A DNA stretch of 64,000 nucleotides from Candidatus Dichloromethanomonas elyunquensis (GTDB taxonomy: Bacteria > Bacillota > Desulfitobacteriia > Desulfitobacteriales > Syntrophobotulaceae), in assembly GCA_001515265.1 (NCBI GenBank), contig LNDB01000012.1:1-64000 (forward strand). Reading direction: 5' to 3'. Below, piece after piece: positions 17,801 to 25,733 of the stretch. Numbering within the stretch: the first letter of the stretch is position 1; each line of letters begins with the position of its first letter. A program made the translations under genes and the position numbers. The notes under the pieces were generated by a model. It saw only the letters and a program-made list of their open reading frames with translations, searched no databases and had not been told where the DNA came from.

Positions 17801-20404
17801 TTAAAAAGGGATCAGCTTCCCCTTGACATAGTACTTTTACTCCATACGGTGTCCAGGATGGTGTTTTCCGGTGAAAACGGATTGCTCTTTAATCAGATCG
17901 GCAAGGCAGTGCGGACTGCAGAACAGTCTCTCCCTGCTGCCGATGATAAAGAGAAAAACGCAAAAAACCGGGAACGTACGGAAGCGGCAGGTCTTAACAG
18001 GAATGAGCTAAAAGACAGATTAATATATTTCAATGAGTACGGCGGATTTAGCCAAGATGGCAGAGAGTATGTCATGATACGGGATACGGAGCATATTACC
18101 CCTTTACCCTGGGTGAATATCATCGCTAATCCCCGTTTCGGCACCCTTGTTTCTGACTCAGGCTCTAGCTATACATGGTCCGAAAATAGCCGGGAGCATA
18201 AATTGTCTCCTTGGTCTAATGACCAGTTGTTGGATACCAGCGGGGAAGCAATCTATCTAAGGGATGATAAGCGGGGCAAATTCTGGTCACCCACACCTCA
18301 GCCGGTACAAACCAAGCAGCCTTATGTTGTCAGACACGGCCAGGGGTACACCGTCTTTGAACACCTTTGCAGCGGTATTAGACAGGAGACCACGATTTAT
18401 GTACCGATGGAAAAAAATCTAAAAATCGTAAAACTTTTTCTTAAGAACATTTCAGATTCCAAGAAGTTTCTTTCAGTTTATTATTATCTGGAATGGGTCA
18501 TGGGTGTAAACAGGGAACTGAATGCGCCTTATCTCGTAACAGAAGTCCAAGACGATATCCTTTTTTGCAGGAATGTCTATCAGGAAGAATTTTTTGGCAG
18601 GGTGGCTTTTTTAAGTTCCTGGGGTGGAAAATTCAAGTCGTTTACCACAGACAGAAAAGAATTTATCGGAGTTAACCAGGGGTTACAGGAACCGGCAGGT
18701 CTAAAGGCAGATGTACTCTCGGGTAAAACCGGTAATGGTATGGATCCTTGCGGCGTAATTCAAAACGAAGTTGTTTTAGCACCTGGAGAAGAAGAAATTG
18801 TCTATTTTCTGGTCGGAGATGAAGCAGATAAAGAAGCAGCCGTTTCTTTGGTAAAATCATTTCATTCAAACTCGCAATTTGACAAGGCTTTTCAAAGTGC
18901 GGTAAATTATTGGGATGACCTTTTATCGGCAATCCAGATAAAAACGCCGGAACCTGCTTTAGATTTATTATTTAACCGCTGGTTAATTTACCAAACTTTG
19001 GGATGCCGAATTTGGGCACGTTCAGCTTTTTATCAGTCAGGGGGAGCTTTTGGCTTTAGGGATCAATTGCAGGACGTATTGTCTTTTGCTGTTCTCAGAG
19101 CGGACATTACCAGAAAGCAGATTATTTTACACAGTTCAAAGCAATTTCCGGAAGGTGATGTTCAGCATTGGTGGCATTCAGAAAAAGGAAAAGGGGTTAG
19201 GACTAAGTTTTCGGACGATTTGCTTTGGTTACCCTATGTTACTGCAGACTATATTCAACACACGGCAGATTACAGTATTCTTCAGGAAAAAACCCCATAT
19301 CTGCTCCAGGAACCGTTAAGTGCCGAAGAGGATGAAAATTATGCAATTCCTGCCGTATCCGATCAATATGCCACAATCTACGAACACTGCGTTCGGGCGA
19401 TTGATCATAGTTTGAAATTTGGCGAACATGGTCTTCCCTTGATCGGGACGGGGGATTGGAACGATGGGTTCAGTGCGGTTGGAAAAGAGGGAAAAGGGGA
19501 AAGTGTTTGGTTGGGATGGTTTTTATTGGCCACTCTCAAAAACTTTATTCCGGTCTGCAAACAACAGGGAGATTTACAGAGGGTAGAACAATATCAATCC
19601 ATAATTTTGGAATTAACTCGAAACATGGAGAAGAATGCTTGGGACGGCTCATGGTACTGCAGAGCCTATTATGATGACGGGACACCGCTCGGTTCCATTT
19701 CCAACACTGAATGCCAGATTGATGCGATCGCCCAATCCTGGGCCGTAATTTCGGAAAGCGCTAAAGAATCCCGTGCCCAGGATGCGATGGTGGCTATGGA
19801 ACGGTATTTGTGGGATAAAGACGAAGCTATTCTAAAACTCTTTGCTCCGCCCTTCGATAAAACAGAAAAAAATCCCGGGTATATCCGGGGTTATATTCCA
19901 GGGGTCAGAGAGAACGGGGGACAATATACCCATGCAGCCGTATGGGCTGTTTGGGCCTTTACAAAAATGGGTGAAGCAGATAAAGCTATGGAACTGCTTA
20001 ACATGCTCAACCCCATTAATCATTCCAGAACTGCTCAGGAAGCAGCTAAATACAAAGCAGAGCCCTACGTCATGGCTTCTGATGTCTATGCAGTCCATCC
20101 TAATATCGGGAGAGGCGGATGGACCTGGTATACAGGAGCTGCCGGATGGATGTATAAAGTGGTGTTGGAGGGTATTCTCGGCTTAAGAATCGAAAACGAT
20201 AAACTTTCGCTTTCTCCTTGTATTCCAAACCATTGGCAGGAATTTTCTATACAGTACCGGCATAAAACATCTCACTATGATATTGCCGTGCGGATCCAAA
20301 ACCGTCCTGAAAAATCCATTTTCATAGATGGGGTAATGCAGCCAGAATTTCCGGTGATCCTGCAAGATGACGGACAAAACCACCGGATAGAGATTATTTT
20401 TTAG
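11846..20404 (+). CDS. Cyclic beta-1,2-glucan synthase-like protein (GT84/GH94 multidomain)
   Basis: At 2852 residues this is the largest gene here and matches the NdvB/ChvB layout. After a helical cytoplasmic N-terminus come membrane segments (about 395-450), a glycosyltransferase domain with ITLDSDT near 610 and MHRWIRGDW near 757, further membrane segments (about 795-945), a glucoamylase-like domain (about 1000-1550, with SHHQGMS near 1495) and two GH94-type phosphorylase-like regions, the last with GTGDWNDG near 2534. The family builds beta-1,2-glucan on itself from UDP-glucose, then cyclises and trims it by phosphorolysis. It is best known from Proteobacteria, where the product is periplasmic; in a Gram-positive it may be exported or attached to the wall. 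Single gene between terminator and a degraded gene. Confidence 0.9.
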   Translation: MKIIEKPFPKINLDHMDRRDDIMVYATDLAQFHHWLGLKNTGKSLLPVIRQHSAFIKEAYPKINEFYYKTDDIIPAAEWYLDNYYRINELMNELIEDLSTQYESKLQYLAGGDFTGFPRVYLLVSEFMKTNENQLDFQVLRQFIVKYQTESPLSSAEIWAVPIMLKIIMLEKIAYLVERILYIQKERAYAESWINSVLGQGDSKIDFSQQELDLSKTFSSVYIERVAKRLKELGTDAKVLLHWLENVANKQNITVDKVIHSEQYYLTSHGVLMGNIITAIKMINSQSWSEFFEGVSLVQQILQGDPAGIFSKMDFESRDQYRHTIENLAHKFKVSELTVARTLEILVKSKQEEPFNHVGYYLLGKGRIDLEKELTNNWGKVRQSFHGLSCFHKNYPALSYLGFIFLATLVPFFLFLGAGLGGLWEKSFGSYLFTALASLILINGMAVYFVNRSFCSILPASFLPKLDFGEEIPEDHKTVVVIPAIFNNPEKVTDLLGQLEIHYLSNREKNLYFALLGDFTDAEEETLPGDEEVVLAGIRGIQKLNDQYGDKFFFFHRNRKWNDREKSWMGWERKRGKLIEFNRFLLRDGDTSYSVKAGNLELLQNVRYVITLDSDTILPRSSARRLIGTIAHPMQKAKLNHNNQILSGYGIIQPRIGLTAAGAYASPFSAIYTGTAGIDPYTCAISDIYQDLFGEGIFTGKGIYDLKVFHVMTTDAFPENTILSHDLIEGLHARTGLATDIELFDGYPSKYLAYTKRMHRWIRGDWQIVRYLRNKDLSVISKWKIMDNLRRSVEAPFQFLLLFGAFTSLQGYFGLIFSLFTLTLVLPLILNLTGKIMDRSLTFRIFKYEVRLGLLQSFFAFAVLPFQAYIQMDAVIRSIWRQTVTKHYLLEWEPAADSEKMLNLNVKTFYFRMFPGILLSLLFIAGYYWSSLLTGMLLSLFLITWLGSPWIAYKLSRPYPDQEKEIRSEDRIELRKWARQVWAYFDFFVNQENNYLPPDNIQLEPYKGVARRTSPTNIGLALLANLAAYDFGYLSNTEMLNKVKNTLKTIRKLPKWNGHIYNWYNTGTLEPLYPIYISSVDSGNFATYLIALKNGIAEIPNQSFLESSFWEGFFDTCDLIENVSENSDYEMVLNDFKKELIAFRNRKEKNNLHGIYKFIVEWQERLTPYQIPIQKIMDKNFNENHAEFWTTALIGMFSDFKKVIKLYYPIAQYDSDIIESFQAIHRLRARELAKEYVKLLRNKQVSIPQDLMPYIKKGLKNTVKTLFRAKRLERELHHLAYDMDFKPLFDFDKKLFSIGYNLSEQKLDKSYYDLLASEARQTSLFAIAKGDVPEGHWFKLSRPLTRIEGNRCLVAWSGTMFEFLMPLILFKNFRGTLLDESYKSVLKIQRSYTGKAQTPWGISESGFFSFDIHNNYQYKAFGVPGLGLKRGLSKDMVISPYSTFMAMAVDFESSVENLKMMKKKGFNGIYGLFEAIDFTKTRVPYHEDFSVVKSYMSHHQGMSFISLNNMINGNKIQQRFHLEPVIKSIELLLQEQVPLKEYTFNPIIEELTEKEVPAVSRKRAEKPAIYRRPDTRMPRTAFISNREYTVMMTLSGSGYSQYNDIHVTRWREDPTMDMYGTFIYIQNLNSGNFWSAASKPVNHPGEDYKVTCFPNNVRYSRKDGNIITQTEVFVAPEDPVEIRKVSITNLSQYSRDIQLTSYLEVVLDHLKADMAHPGFSKLFIQTRFENNTLVAFRRPRHQDKKKFFAMHTFFLEGEMLGEIEYETDRMKFIGRGRTLMDPKAIDFNQPLSNSVGAILDPIMSLRVRVKVNAGRTVAVYFLTGVGESKKAVLSLADKYRGIYMVNQAKELAWSQNLMELTNLGLSFDEANMISSLASQIVFPGPVRRSIQISNNQRGQSSLWPYGISGDLPIVLLKIQDNSQMKLVDQMLKIHEYWQIKGLYVDLIILNEDKTGYFQTIQDMIQEKVGISHVRILIDKPGGVFLLKRDQLPLDIVLLLHTVSRMVFSGENGLLFNQIGKAVRTAEQSLPAADDKEKNAKNRERTEAAGLNRNELKDRLIYFNEYGGFSQDGREYVMIRDTEHITPLPWVNIIANPRFGTLVSDSGSSYTWSENSREHKLSPWSNDQLLDTSGEAIYLRDDKRGKFWSPTPQPVQTKQPYVVRHGQGYTVFEHLCSGIRQETTIYVPMEKNLKIVKLFLKNISDSKKFLSVYYYLEWVMGVNRELNAPYLVTEVQDDILFCRNVYQEEFFGRVAFLSSWGGKFKSFTTDRKEFIGVNQGLQEPAGLKADVLSGKTGNGMDPCGVIQNEVVLAPGEEEIVYFLVGDEADKEAAVSLVKSFHSNSQFDKAFQSAVNYWDDLLSAIQIKTPEPALDLLFNRWLIYQTLGCRIWARSAFYQSGGAFGFRDQLQDVLSFAVLRADITRKQIILHSSKQFPEGDVQHWWHSEKGKGVRTKFSDDLLWLPYVTADYIQHTADYSILQEKTPYLLQEPLSAEEDENYAIPAVSDQYATIYEHCVRAIDHSLKFGEHGLPLIGTGDWNDGFSAVGKEGKGESVWLGWFLLATLKNFIPVCKQQGDLQRVEQYQSIILELTRNMEKNAWDGSWYCRAYYDDGTPLGSISNTECQIDAIAQSWAVISESAKESRAQDAMVAMERYLWDKDEAILKLFAPPFDKTEKNPGYIRGYIPGVRENGGQYTHAAVWAVWAFTKMGEADKAMELLNMLNPINHSRTAQEAAKYKAEPYVMASDVYAVHPNIGRGGWTWYTGAAGWMYKVVLEGILGLRIENDKLSLSPCIPNHWQEFSIQYRHKTSHYDIAVRIQNRPEKSIFIDGVMQPEFPVILQDDGQNHRIEIIF

Positions 20405-20483
20405 AGGGTGAAAGAAAGAATTCTCCCTGCCGATATGGAATTATGTTTCCGGTTTATCTCGGTGATTATAATGGGAAAATTAT

Positions 20484-20711
20484 TTGTCATATGATATTCA
20501 GTATGTTGGCGGAATAAAAACAGCATTTTTCGGCGGCGAAAGTCTGTTCTTTGCCACTGTCTCAGGACCAGGCAAAGTATGGCTGCAGTCTCTTCCTTTC
20601 AGCAGGCTTGCCGATAGGATATTTGCTTCAGCTCCCAGACTGGGTGGTGCTCAGAAAGGGAAGGGGAGTATTTTAGGTATGCTAGGGAATATTATGGACG
20701 GGGATAGTTAG
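20484..20711 (+). pseudogene. C-terminal remnant of an AIM24/TIGR00266-family protein
   Basis: The frame encodes 75 residues matching only the end of AIM24-type proteins, including GGIKTAFFGGESLFFATVSG and the PGKVWLQSLPFSRLADRI motif. The usual 170 or so residues before it are missing: an in-frame TAA lies 12 bases upstream of the first possible start (TTG) and no ribosome site is evident. It sits 79 bases after the giant glucan synthase gene and looks like a deletion product. Confidence 0.7.
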
Positions 20712-20781
20712 CAGCACTCTTTTTTGGGCATAAGATTATTCAATTCGTTCAGAAATAATAATCAAGAAAGCAGGGATATTT

Positions 20782-21144
20782 ATGGATGTCGATTTACGTT
20801 GTGAAGCAGAAAAGTGCGTGTTCAATTTAAATGAACTCTGCACCGCTCCGGAAATCCAGGTAGCCGGTGAAGATACCATGGGCGGAAGATTTACGTATTG
20901 TTCGACTTTTGCAGTCGATGGAGATGGAAAAGCATCTTTACGACATTTGAATAATGACAATAACTATAATTTCTTCATTTCCAGTCCCGAAGTGGAATGT
21001 TCTGCGATTAACTGCGAATATAACCAAAGAGAAATGTGCTATGCCTCTCACGTGAAAATTATTAGTGAAATTTCCACCGTTCCTATCCAGACAGAATGTC
21101 AGACTTTCATCCCCAGGGAAGGCTTATATTCATCTGATGTGTAA
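20782..21144 (+). CDS. DUF1540 protein with two Cys-rich repeats
   Basis: The 120-residue protein contains two copies of a DUF1540 motif: residues about 7-41 (CEAEKCVFNLNELCTAPEI ... YCSTF) and about 72-108 (CSAINCEYNQREMCYASHV ... ECQTF). Each copy has four cysteines suited to metal binding. DUF1540 proteins are common in clostridia and bacilli, often linked to sporulating species, but their function is unknown. It converges with the SPFH gene on the opposite strand. Confidence 0.85.
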   Translation: MDVDLRCEAEKCVFNLNELCTAPEIQVAGEDTMGGRFTYCSTFAVDGDGKASLRHLNNDNNYNFFISSPEVECSAINCEYNQREMCYASHVKIISEISTVPIQTECQTFIPREGLYSSDV

Positions 21145-21161
21145 ATTCTCCATAGAATAAC

Positions 21162-22007
21162 TTACTGCTTCAGATATTGATCAATATTTAAAAAAGGGAC
21201 AGCACTGTTTCCTGTAACTGACGGAAGTTTGCCGTCCCATTTTTTAATGGCTTCCAACTGGGCTTCAACTTTTCTCAGCTCGACTAATTCAGGAGTAACT
21301 GCATCTTTTTGGAGTGTTAAGGATTCCGCTTCCGCTTTGGCTTGTTCGATCTTCTGCTTCGCTTCGACTTGTACTCTTTGCAGGTCGAGATTGGCTTTTA
21401 AGGCTTGCTGTTCAGCAATTTGTTTTTCTTCTATGGCTTGGTTAAATTCAGGACTGAATTTAAACTCGGTGATGTTGATTTCATCAAGAATCATATAATA
21501 AGTTGATAATTTCTTACCAAGGGTTTCTTTAACATTATAACTTACTTCAGACCTTTTAGAGATTAGTTCTTCAGCAGTATACTGGGCCGTAACGGCTTTC
21601 AGAGATTCTCCGATGGCAGGATCGACGACCCGGTCCTTATAGTCCAACCCGACTTCCTGGTACAGCTTGTTGACATTTTCAGGATTAAGCCTATAGTTTA
21701 CAGCGATAACCGTATTTACCACCTGAAGGTCTTTGGAGGAGGTAATCTCATCCGATTGCACTTTTTGAACCCGGACTTCAATTGGAATTATGTCCTGAAC
21801 GAAAGGAAGTTTAAAATGTAATCCTTCATTTAAAACATACGGCTGAACGGCGCCAAGTTGGACAACGATTCCTCTGTTTCCCGGTTCGACAATGACGTAT
21901 CCTTTGAACCCTATGATTGCTGCAATAAGCCCAATCAGTAAAACGAATGGAACAATTTTAAGCAATGTTTTTTTCGAGGATTTAGTAGGAACAGTATTGC
22001 TATTCAT
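21162..22007 (-). CDS. SPFH/Band 7 (prohibitin-like) membrane protein
   Basis: A 281-residue protein with an AAGGAGATCC ribosome site. One N-terminal membrane anchor (about residues 15-37) is followed by the SPFH domain (VEPGNRGIVVQLGAVQPYVL through about 190) and a helical coiled-coil rich in Gln/Ala/Glu (about 185-245). This is the prohibitin/HflC-like layout; such proteins form large rings that organise membrane proteins or proteases such as FtsH. No partner gene is adjacent, so the role is assigned by family only. Confidence 0.9.
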   Translation of the reverse strand: MNSNTVPTKSSKKTLLKIVPFVLLIGLIAAIIGFKGYVIVEPGNRGIVVQLGAVQPYVLNEGLHFKLPFVQDIIPIEVRVQKVQSDEITSSKDLQVVNTVIAVNYRLNPENVNKLYQEVGLDYKDRVVDPAIGESLKAVTAQYTAEELISKRSEVSYNVKETLGKKLSTYYMILDEINITEFKFSPEFNQAIEEKQIAEQQALKANLDLQRVQVEAKQKIEQAKAEAESLTLQKDAVTPELVELRKVEAQLEAIKKWDGKLPSVTGNSAVPFLNIDQYLKQ

Positions 22008-22351
22008 CGGATCTCCTTTTTCTTGTTGGTCTGGATATCATCCTGTTATCAGTTTATCATATTCTGGAAACTAAAGCCAGAAATTGTCCATTGTAGATTA
22101 TTCTTAATATTTTTAATTCTATAATTTTTCATTAGTTATGATTAAAAATAAAAAAAACTTTTAATTTTAAAAAGAAATGTATATTATTAAAACATATCAT
22201 AATTAATCAGAATTACTTAAATATCTAATCTGTTTTTTCTAACTTAGATAATTGAATACATAATACTTATGTTTCAACCATTTACTATCACTCCCATTTT
22301 GTATTAAATAGTATAGTACACGTATACGACTACTGAAGGGTTGTGGACCTG
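22008..22351. other. AT-rich divergent intergenic region
   Basis: About 340 bases of very AT-rich DNA lie between the SPFH gene and the LutA-like gene. Both promoters should lie here, but I see no pair of boxes good enough to call. No coding signal is evident. Confidence 0.5.
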
Positions 22352-23350
22352 ATGCCAGCGAAAAAGAAAATACCACCGGTATTGGAAATACTTCGGGATA
22401 ATATTGTAAAACACGGCAACCCTCTGGCTTTAAAACCGAGAGAAACTTCAGCCTGGGCTAAAAATTTGGAATTACCTGTAAAAGGTGATATTCTCTTTTA
22501 CACAGGCAGCGAATATCAACTTTTGCCTTTCATTGATTCACTTGTAAAGACGTTAAAGATCGTAGACCCTTCCAGCACTATCTTCTCCTGGTTGATGGAA
22601 GCTAGGAAAATCGTCAATATGACCGGTATTAATGCGGAGAAAATATATGCTTCCATTCTTGCTAAGGATAAAGAAAGATATTATTCCATTAATTATAAAG
22701 CGGTTCATGTTTTAAGAAAATTAGGATATGATCTTTGCTATGACCGTCAAGGCGAACTATACAGCGGCGCGCTGCTTTATGAATTAGGTTTTTGGAAAGA
22801 CCTCGATGACTATGCCCAAAGGGTCGCCGACAGCATTCGAAAGACTGAAGCAAAAACTGTCGTGTGTATATCCCCCCATGCCGCTGAGATGTTTCGAAAG
22901 GTCTATCCTCAGATTGTTGATTTTCCGGATGTGCAAGTAAAAACATTTATTGAAATGGTTTGGGAAAAAAGACACTTGCTCCCCAAAATTCCTTGCGATT
23001 CTTTAGTCGTTATTCATGACTCTTGCCGCTTGGCCAGGGAATTGGATGTCTCTCAAGAAATAAGAGACATTCTCGATGAAATCGGTGTCAAATATGTAGA
23101 ACCTTTCCGCAGCAAGGAATGGACAACTTGCTGCGGGGGGCCCAGTAAGATGTTGTTTCCAGATATCTCCAAGATCGTAGCGGGAAGGAGAGTTATAGAA
23201 CTTTCCGATACCGGCGCGGAAAAAGCTTTGATTTCCTGTCCATACTGTTTATCAGCTCTGCAAAGCGAAATTGACAAAGGCAACGGCGTTATTTTGGAGG
23301 ATATTATAGAATTCTTATATAGGGGGTTGGAAGCACAATGTCAGATTTAA
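22352..23350 (+). CDS. LutA/GlcF-like iron-sulfur (CCG-domain) protein
   Basis: About 332 residues from ATG 22352; a GTG nine bases earlier is also possible. The C-terminal half carries a CCG-type cluster-binding motif: VVIHDSCRLAREL, then TTCCGGPSKM, then ISCPYC. The family forms unusual Fe-S clusters in heterodisulfide reductase, glycolate oxidase and LutA lactate oxidation proteins. The N-terminal 170 residues lack a first CCG motif and a ferredoxin domain, so it is a half-sized version. It overlaps the next gene by 13 bases, implying a joint complex with the LutB-like protein. Confidence 0.75.
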   Translation: MPAKKKIPPVLEILRDNIVKHGNPLALKPRETSAWAKNLELPVKGDILFYTGSEYQLLPFIDSLVKTLKIVDPSSTIFSWLMEARKIVNMTGINAEKIYASILAKDKERYYSINYKAVHVLRKLGYDLCYDRQGELYSGALLYELGFWKDLDDYAQRVADSIRKTEAKTVVCISPHAAEMFRKVYPQIVDFPDVQVKTFIEMVWEKRHLLPKIPCDSLVVIHDSCRLARELDVSQEIRDILDEIGVKYVEPFRSKEWTTCCGGPSKMLFPDISKIVAGRRVIELSDTGAEKALISCPYCLSALQSEIDKGNGVILEDIIEFLYRGLEAQCQI

Positions 23351-24537
23351 ATAAAGAATTAGGGACTTATACCAAAAATCTCAATAAAGCCAGTCAAGAC
23401 ACAAATATTAATAATGCTATGAACCGGGCGGTAAAATCTTATCGTGAAAATGTGGCTTCCGCTCTGGAACGATACCCGCATACACCCGAGCTTGCCGAAG
23501 AAGTTCGGAAGATTAAAGAGTATTCCATCGAGCATAACGAGGAACTCCTCGCTCAAGCAATGGAAGTGATTGAAAAAAATAGAGGGAAAGCTTTTTACGC
23601 CAAAGATAAAGAAGAAGCCTTTCAAATCTTGCATGATTTGATCGGAACGGGAAAAACGATTGTCAAAGGGAAAAGCATGCTCGGTGAAGAGCTGCAGCTT
23701 CGGCATATTCTGGAGAATGCAGGGAATGAGGTCTGGGAAACCGATCTTGGAGAATTCATTCTTCAACTGAAAGATGATCGTCCGATGCATATTCTTTCTC
23801 CTGCTATTCACGTACCCCGGGAACAGGTTGCAGAGATATTCTCAGAGTTTTTTAAGAAGACTGTACCTCCCGATATTACCAAGGAAGTAGAGGTTGTGAG
23901 GGAATTCCTCCGGGAAAAATATTTTCAGGCAGATGTCGGAATCAGCGGGGCCAATGTGGTTGCCGCAGATACCGGGCAGGTTGTTATTATTGAGAATGAA
24001 GGGAATGTAAGGCTTTGTACCGGTGCCCCTCCGGTTCATATTGTCTTGGTAGGCATCGAAAAATTGGTGCCCACGTTTCTGGATTCTATGAAGGTCGCGG
24101 AAGTAACCTGGAGATATGCTAATTACACTGCTCCCAGTTATGTGAATGTCATCAGCGGTCCCAGCAAAACCGGTGACATCGAAAAAGTAACAACGTATGG
24201 AGCCCATGGTCCAAAAGAACTGTATGTCATTTTTGTCGATAACGGCAGAAGTGAAATGATGCAGGAGGAAGACTTTAAGCAGGCTTCCCATTGTCTGCGC
24301 TGCGGCGGATGTATGTATGAATGTCCTGTCTTTCAAATTACTGCAGGACATTACGGAAGAACATATTTAAGCGGGATCGGGTCTGTTTGGACGACTTTTG
24401 TGGATGGCGGTTTGGATATGGCCGCACCTATGTTGTATACCTGTTTGCGTTGCGGGCGCTGTGTAGAACGTTGTCCGATGAAAATTGACGTACCCTCCAT
24501 GATCGGAAAATTAAGAAGCATGGTGGTATCGGACTAA
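23338..24537 (+). CDS. LutB-like iron-sulfur protein with LUD domain
   Basis: A 399-residue protein. Residues about 60-300 form the LUD (lactate utilisation) domain, including the segment ADTGQVVIIENEGNVRL. Two [4Fe-4S] motifs follow: CLRCGGCMYECP (about 321-332) and CLRCGRCVERCP (about 369-380). It ends soon after, without the C-terminal extension of canonical LutB. LutABC oxidises L-lactate; LutC is missing here and the LutA-like partner is reduced, so a related electron-transfer role is possible. The start overlaps the previous stop, with GGGGGTTGG as ribosome site. Confidence 0.85.
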   Translation: MSDLNKELGTYTKNLNKASQDTNINNAMNRAVKSYRENVASALERYPHTPELAEEVRKIKEYSIEHNEELLAQAMEVIEKNRGKAFYAKDKEEAFQILHDLIGTGKTIVKGKSMLGEELQLRHILENAGNEVWETDLGEFILQLKDDRPMHILSPAIHVPREQVAEIFSEFFKKTVPPDITKEVEVVREFLREKYFQADVGISGANVVAADTGQVVIIENEGNVRLCTGAPPVHIVLVGIEKLVPTFLDSMKVAEVTWRYANYTAPSYVNVISGPSKTGDIEKVTTYGAHGPKELYVIFVDNGRSEMMQEEDFKQASHCLRCGGCMYECPVFQITAGHYGRTYLSGIGSVWTTFVDGGLDMAAPMLYTCLRCGRCVERCPMKIDVPSMIGKLRSMVVSD

Positions 24538-24589
24538 ATCTCCCGGAATTGACTTCATAAGGTGATTATATTATTTTAATGAGTAGAAA

Positions 24590-24618
24590 ATAGAGTAAGG
24601 TTAACCTTACTTTATTTA
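24590..24618 (+). terminator. Terminator after the LutA/LutB-like pair
   Basis: AGTAAGG and CCTTACT form a 7-bp stem with a TTAA loop, extended by A/T pairs and followed by TTTATTTATT. Confidence 0.7.
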
Positions 24619-24748
24619 TTTATACGTATCACAAATGATGCCCTGATTTTTTAGGCTGTTTTGTCATTTTGAAAAGAAAGATAAAGAAAATTTAGGATCT
24701 GAAAAAATTACTGGCTTAATTGCCTGAACTGAAAGTAGGAAAGAAAAA

Positions 24749-25699
24749 TTGAACGGAATATCGGTCAGCACCTGGAAAAATGGAATAAAAAGAGGTCTGG
24801 ACACTACTTGGAGTCTTTCTAAGATTATTTTCCCTGTGACGTTGATTGTCAGTATGTTAAAATTTACACCGCTTATCGGCTTATTGACGAAAATCCTTGA
24901 GCCGGTGATGGTCCATTTCGGATTATACGGGGACTCGGCTATTGTTTTGGTATTAGGGAATGTCTTAAATCTTTATGCGGCTGTCGGAGCAATGTTAACC
25001 ATGCAGCTGACGGTAAAACAGGTATTTATCCTGGCAATCATGCTGAGTTTTTCTCATAATTTAATTGTCGAAACGGCCATCACAACCAGAATAGGGGTTA
25101 AACCTTGGGTCGCAGCTATACTTAGGCTTTCGCTGGCTTTCGTTTTTGCTTTTCTGTTCAATTTAATCTGGAATGGGGGGCAGACTGCGGCCCGATATGG
25201 TCTGATTCCTGTCAAAGACCAGGTACTGCATAGTTGGCCGGATATCTTCATAAACGGGGTTCATACGGCATTTTTGGGAATCTTGCAGGTTGCCGTGATT
25301 GTCATTCCGGTCATGATTATGATTCAGATTCTTAAAGATATTAATATTTTGCCATTACTTGCCAAGCTGCTTAGTCCATACACCAGAGTTCTCGGAGTCA
25401 GCGATAAAACAGGAGTAACTTTGCTGGCTGGAATTTTATTCGGAATCGCCTATGGAGCTGGGGTTATTGTCCAGACGGCAAAAGAAGAAAACCTCTCAAA
25501 AAAAGACCTGTATTTGGTCAGTATTTTTTTAGTATCTTGTCACGCTGTCATTGAAGATACCCTTATTTTCATCCCATTGGGGATTAATGTCCTACCGTTA
25601 TTGTTTATGCGTATATCTTTAGCTTTTGTTGTTACGGTGGTCACGGCCGGTTTTTGGAAAAAAGTTGATCAGACAAAAGCATTGTCCGAGTTAATATGA
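24749..25699 (+). CDS. Nucleoside-recognition (Gate) domain membrane protein
   Basis: A 316-residue integral membrane protein starting at TTG behind TAGGAAAG. It has eight or so hydrophobic segments arranged as two related halves, each containing a Gate-type sequence (for example GNVLNLYAAVGAMLTM and AGILFGIAYGAGVIVQTA). The family includes SpmA/SpmB and FeoB-like gates; substrates are largely unknown. It lies 25 bases or so ahead of the winged-helix ferredoxin gene, suggesting co-transcription with the redox block. Confidence 0.75.
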   Translation: MNGISVSTWKNGIKRGLDTTWSLSKIIFPVTLIVSMLKFTPLIGLLTKILEPVMVHFGLYGDSAIVLVLGNVLNLYAAVGAMLTMQLTVKQVFILAIMLSFSHNLIVETAITTRIGVKPWVAAILRLSLAFVFAFLFNLIWNGGQTAARYGLIPVKDQVLHSWPDIFINGVHTAFLGILQVAVIVIPVMIMIQILKDINILPLLAKLLSPYTRVLGVSDKTGVTLLAGILFGIAYGAGVIVQTAKEENLSKKDLYLVSIFLVSCHAVIEDTLIFIPLGINVLPLLFMRISLAFVVTVVTAGFWKKVDQTKALSELI

Positions 25700-25733
25700 T
25701 TGTTTCAGTTAGCAAGGGAGGAGGTTGACAAAT

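Noticed and set aside
23359-24351. Two long minus-strand frames opposite the LutB-like gene
   Set aside because: Shadows of a gene with clear LUD and ferredoxin motifs; they show no domain or start signal.
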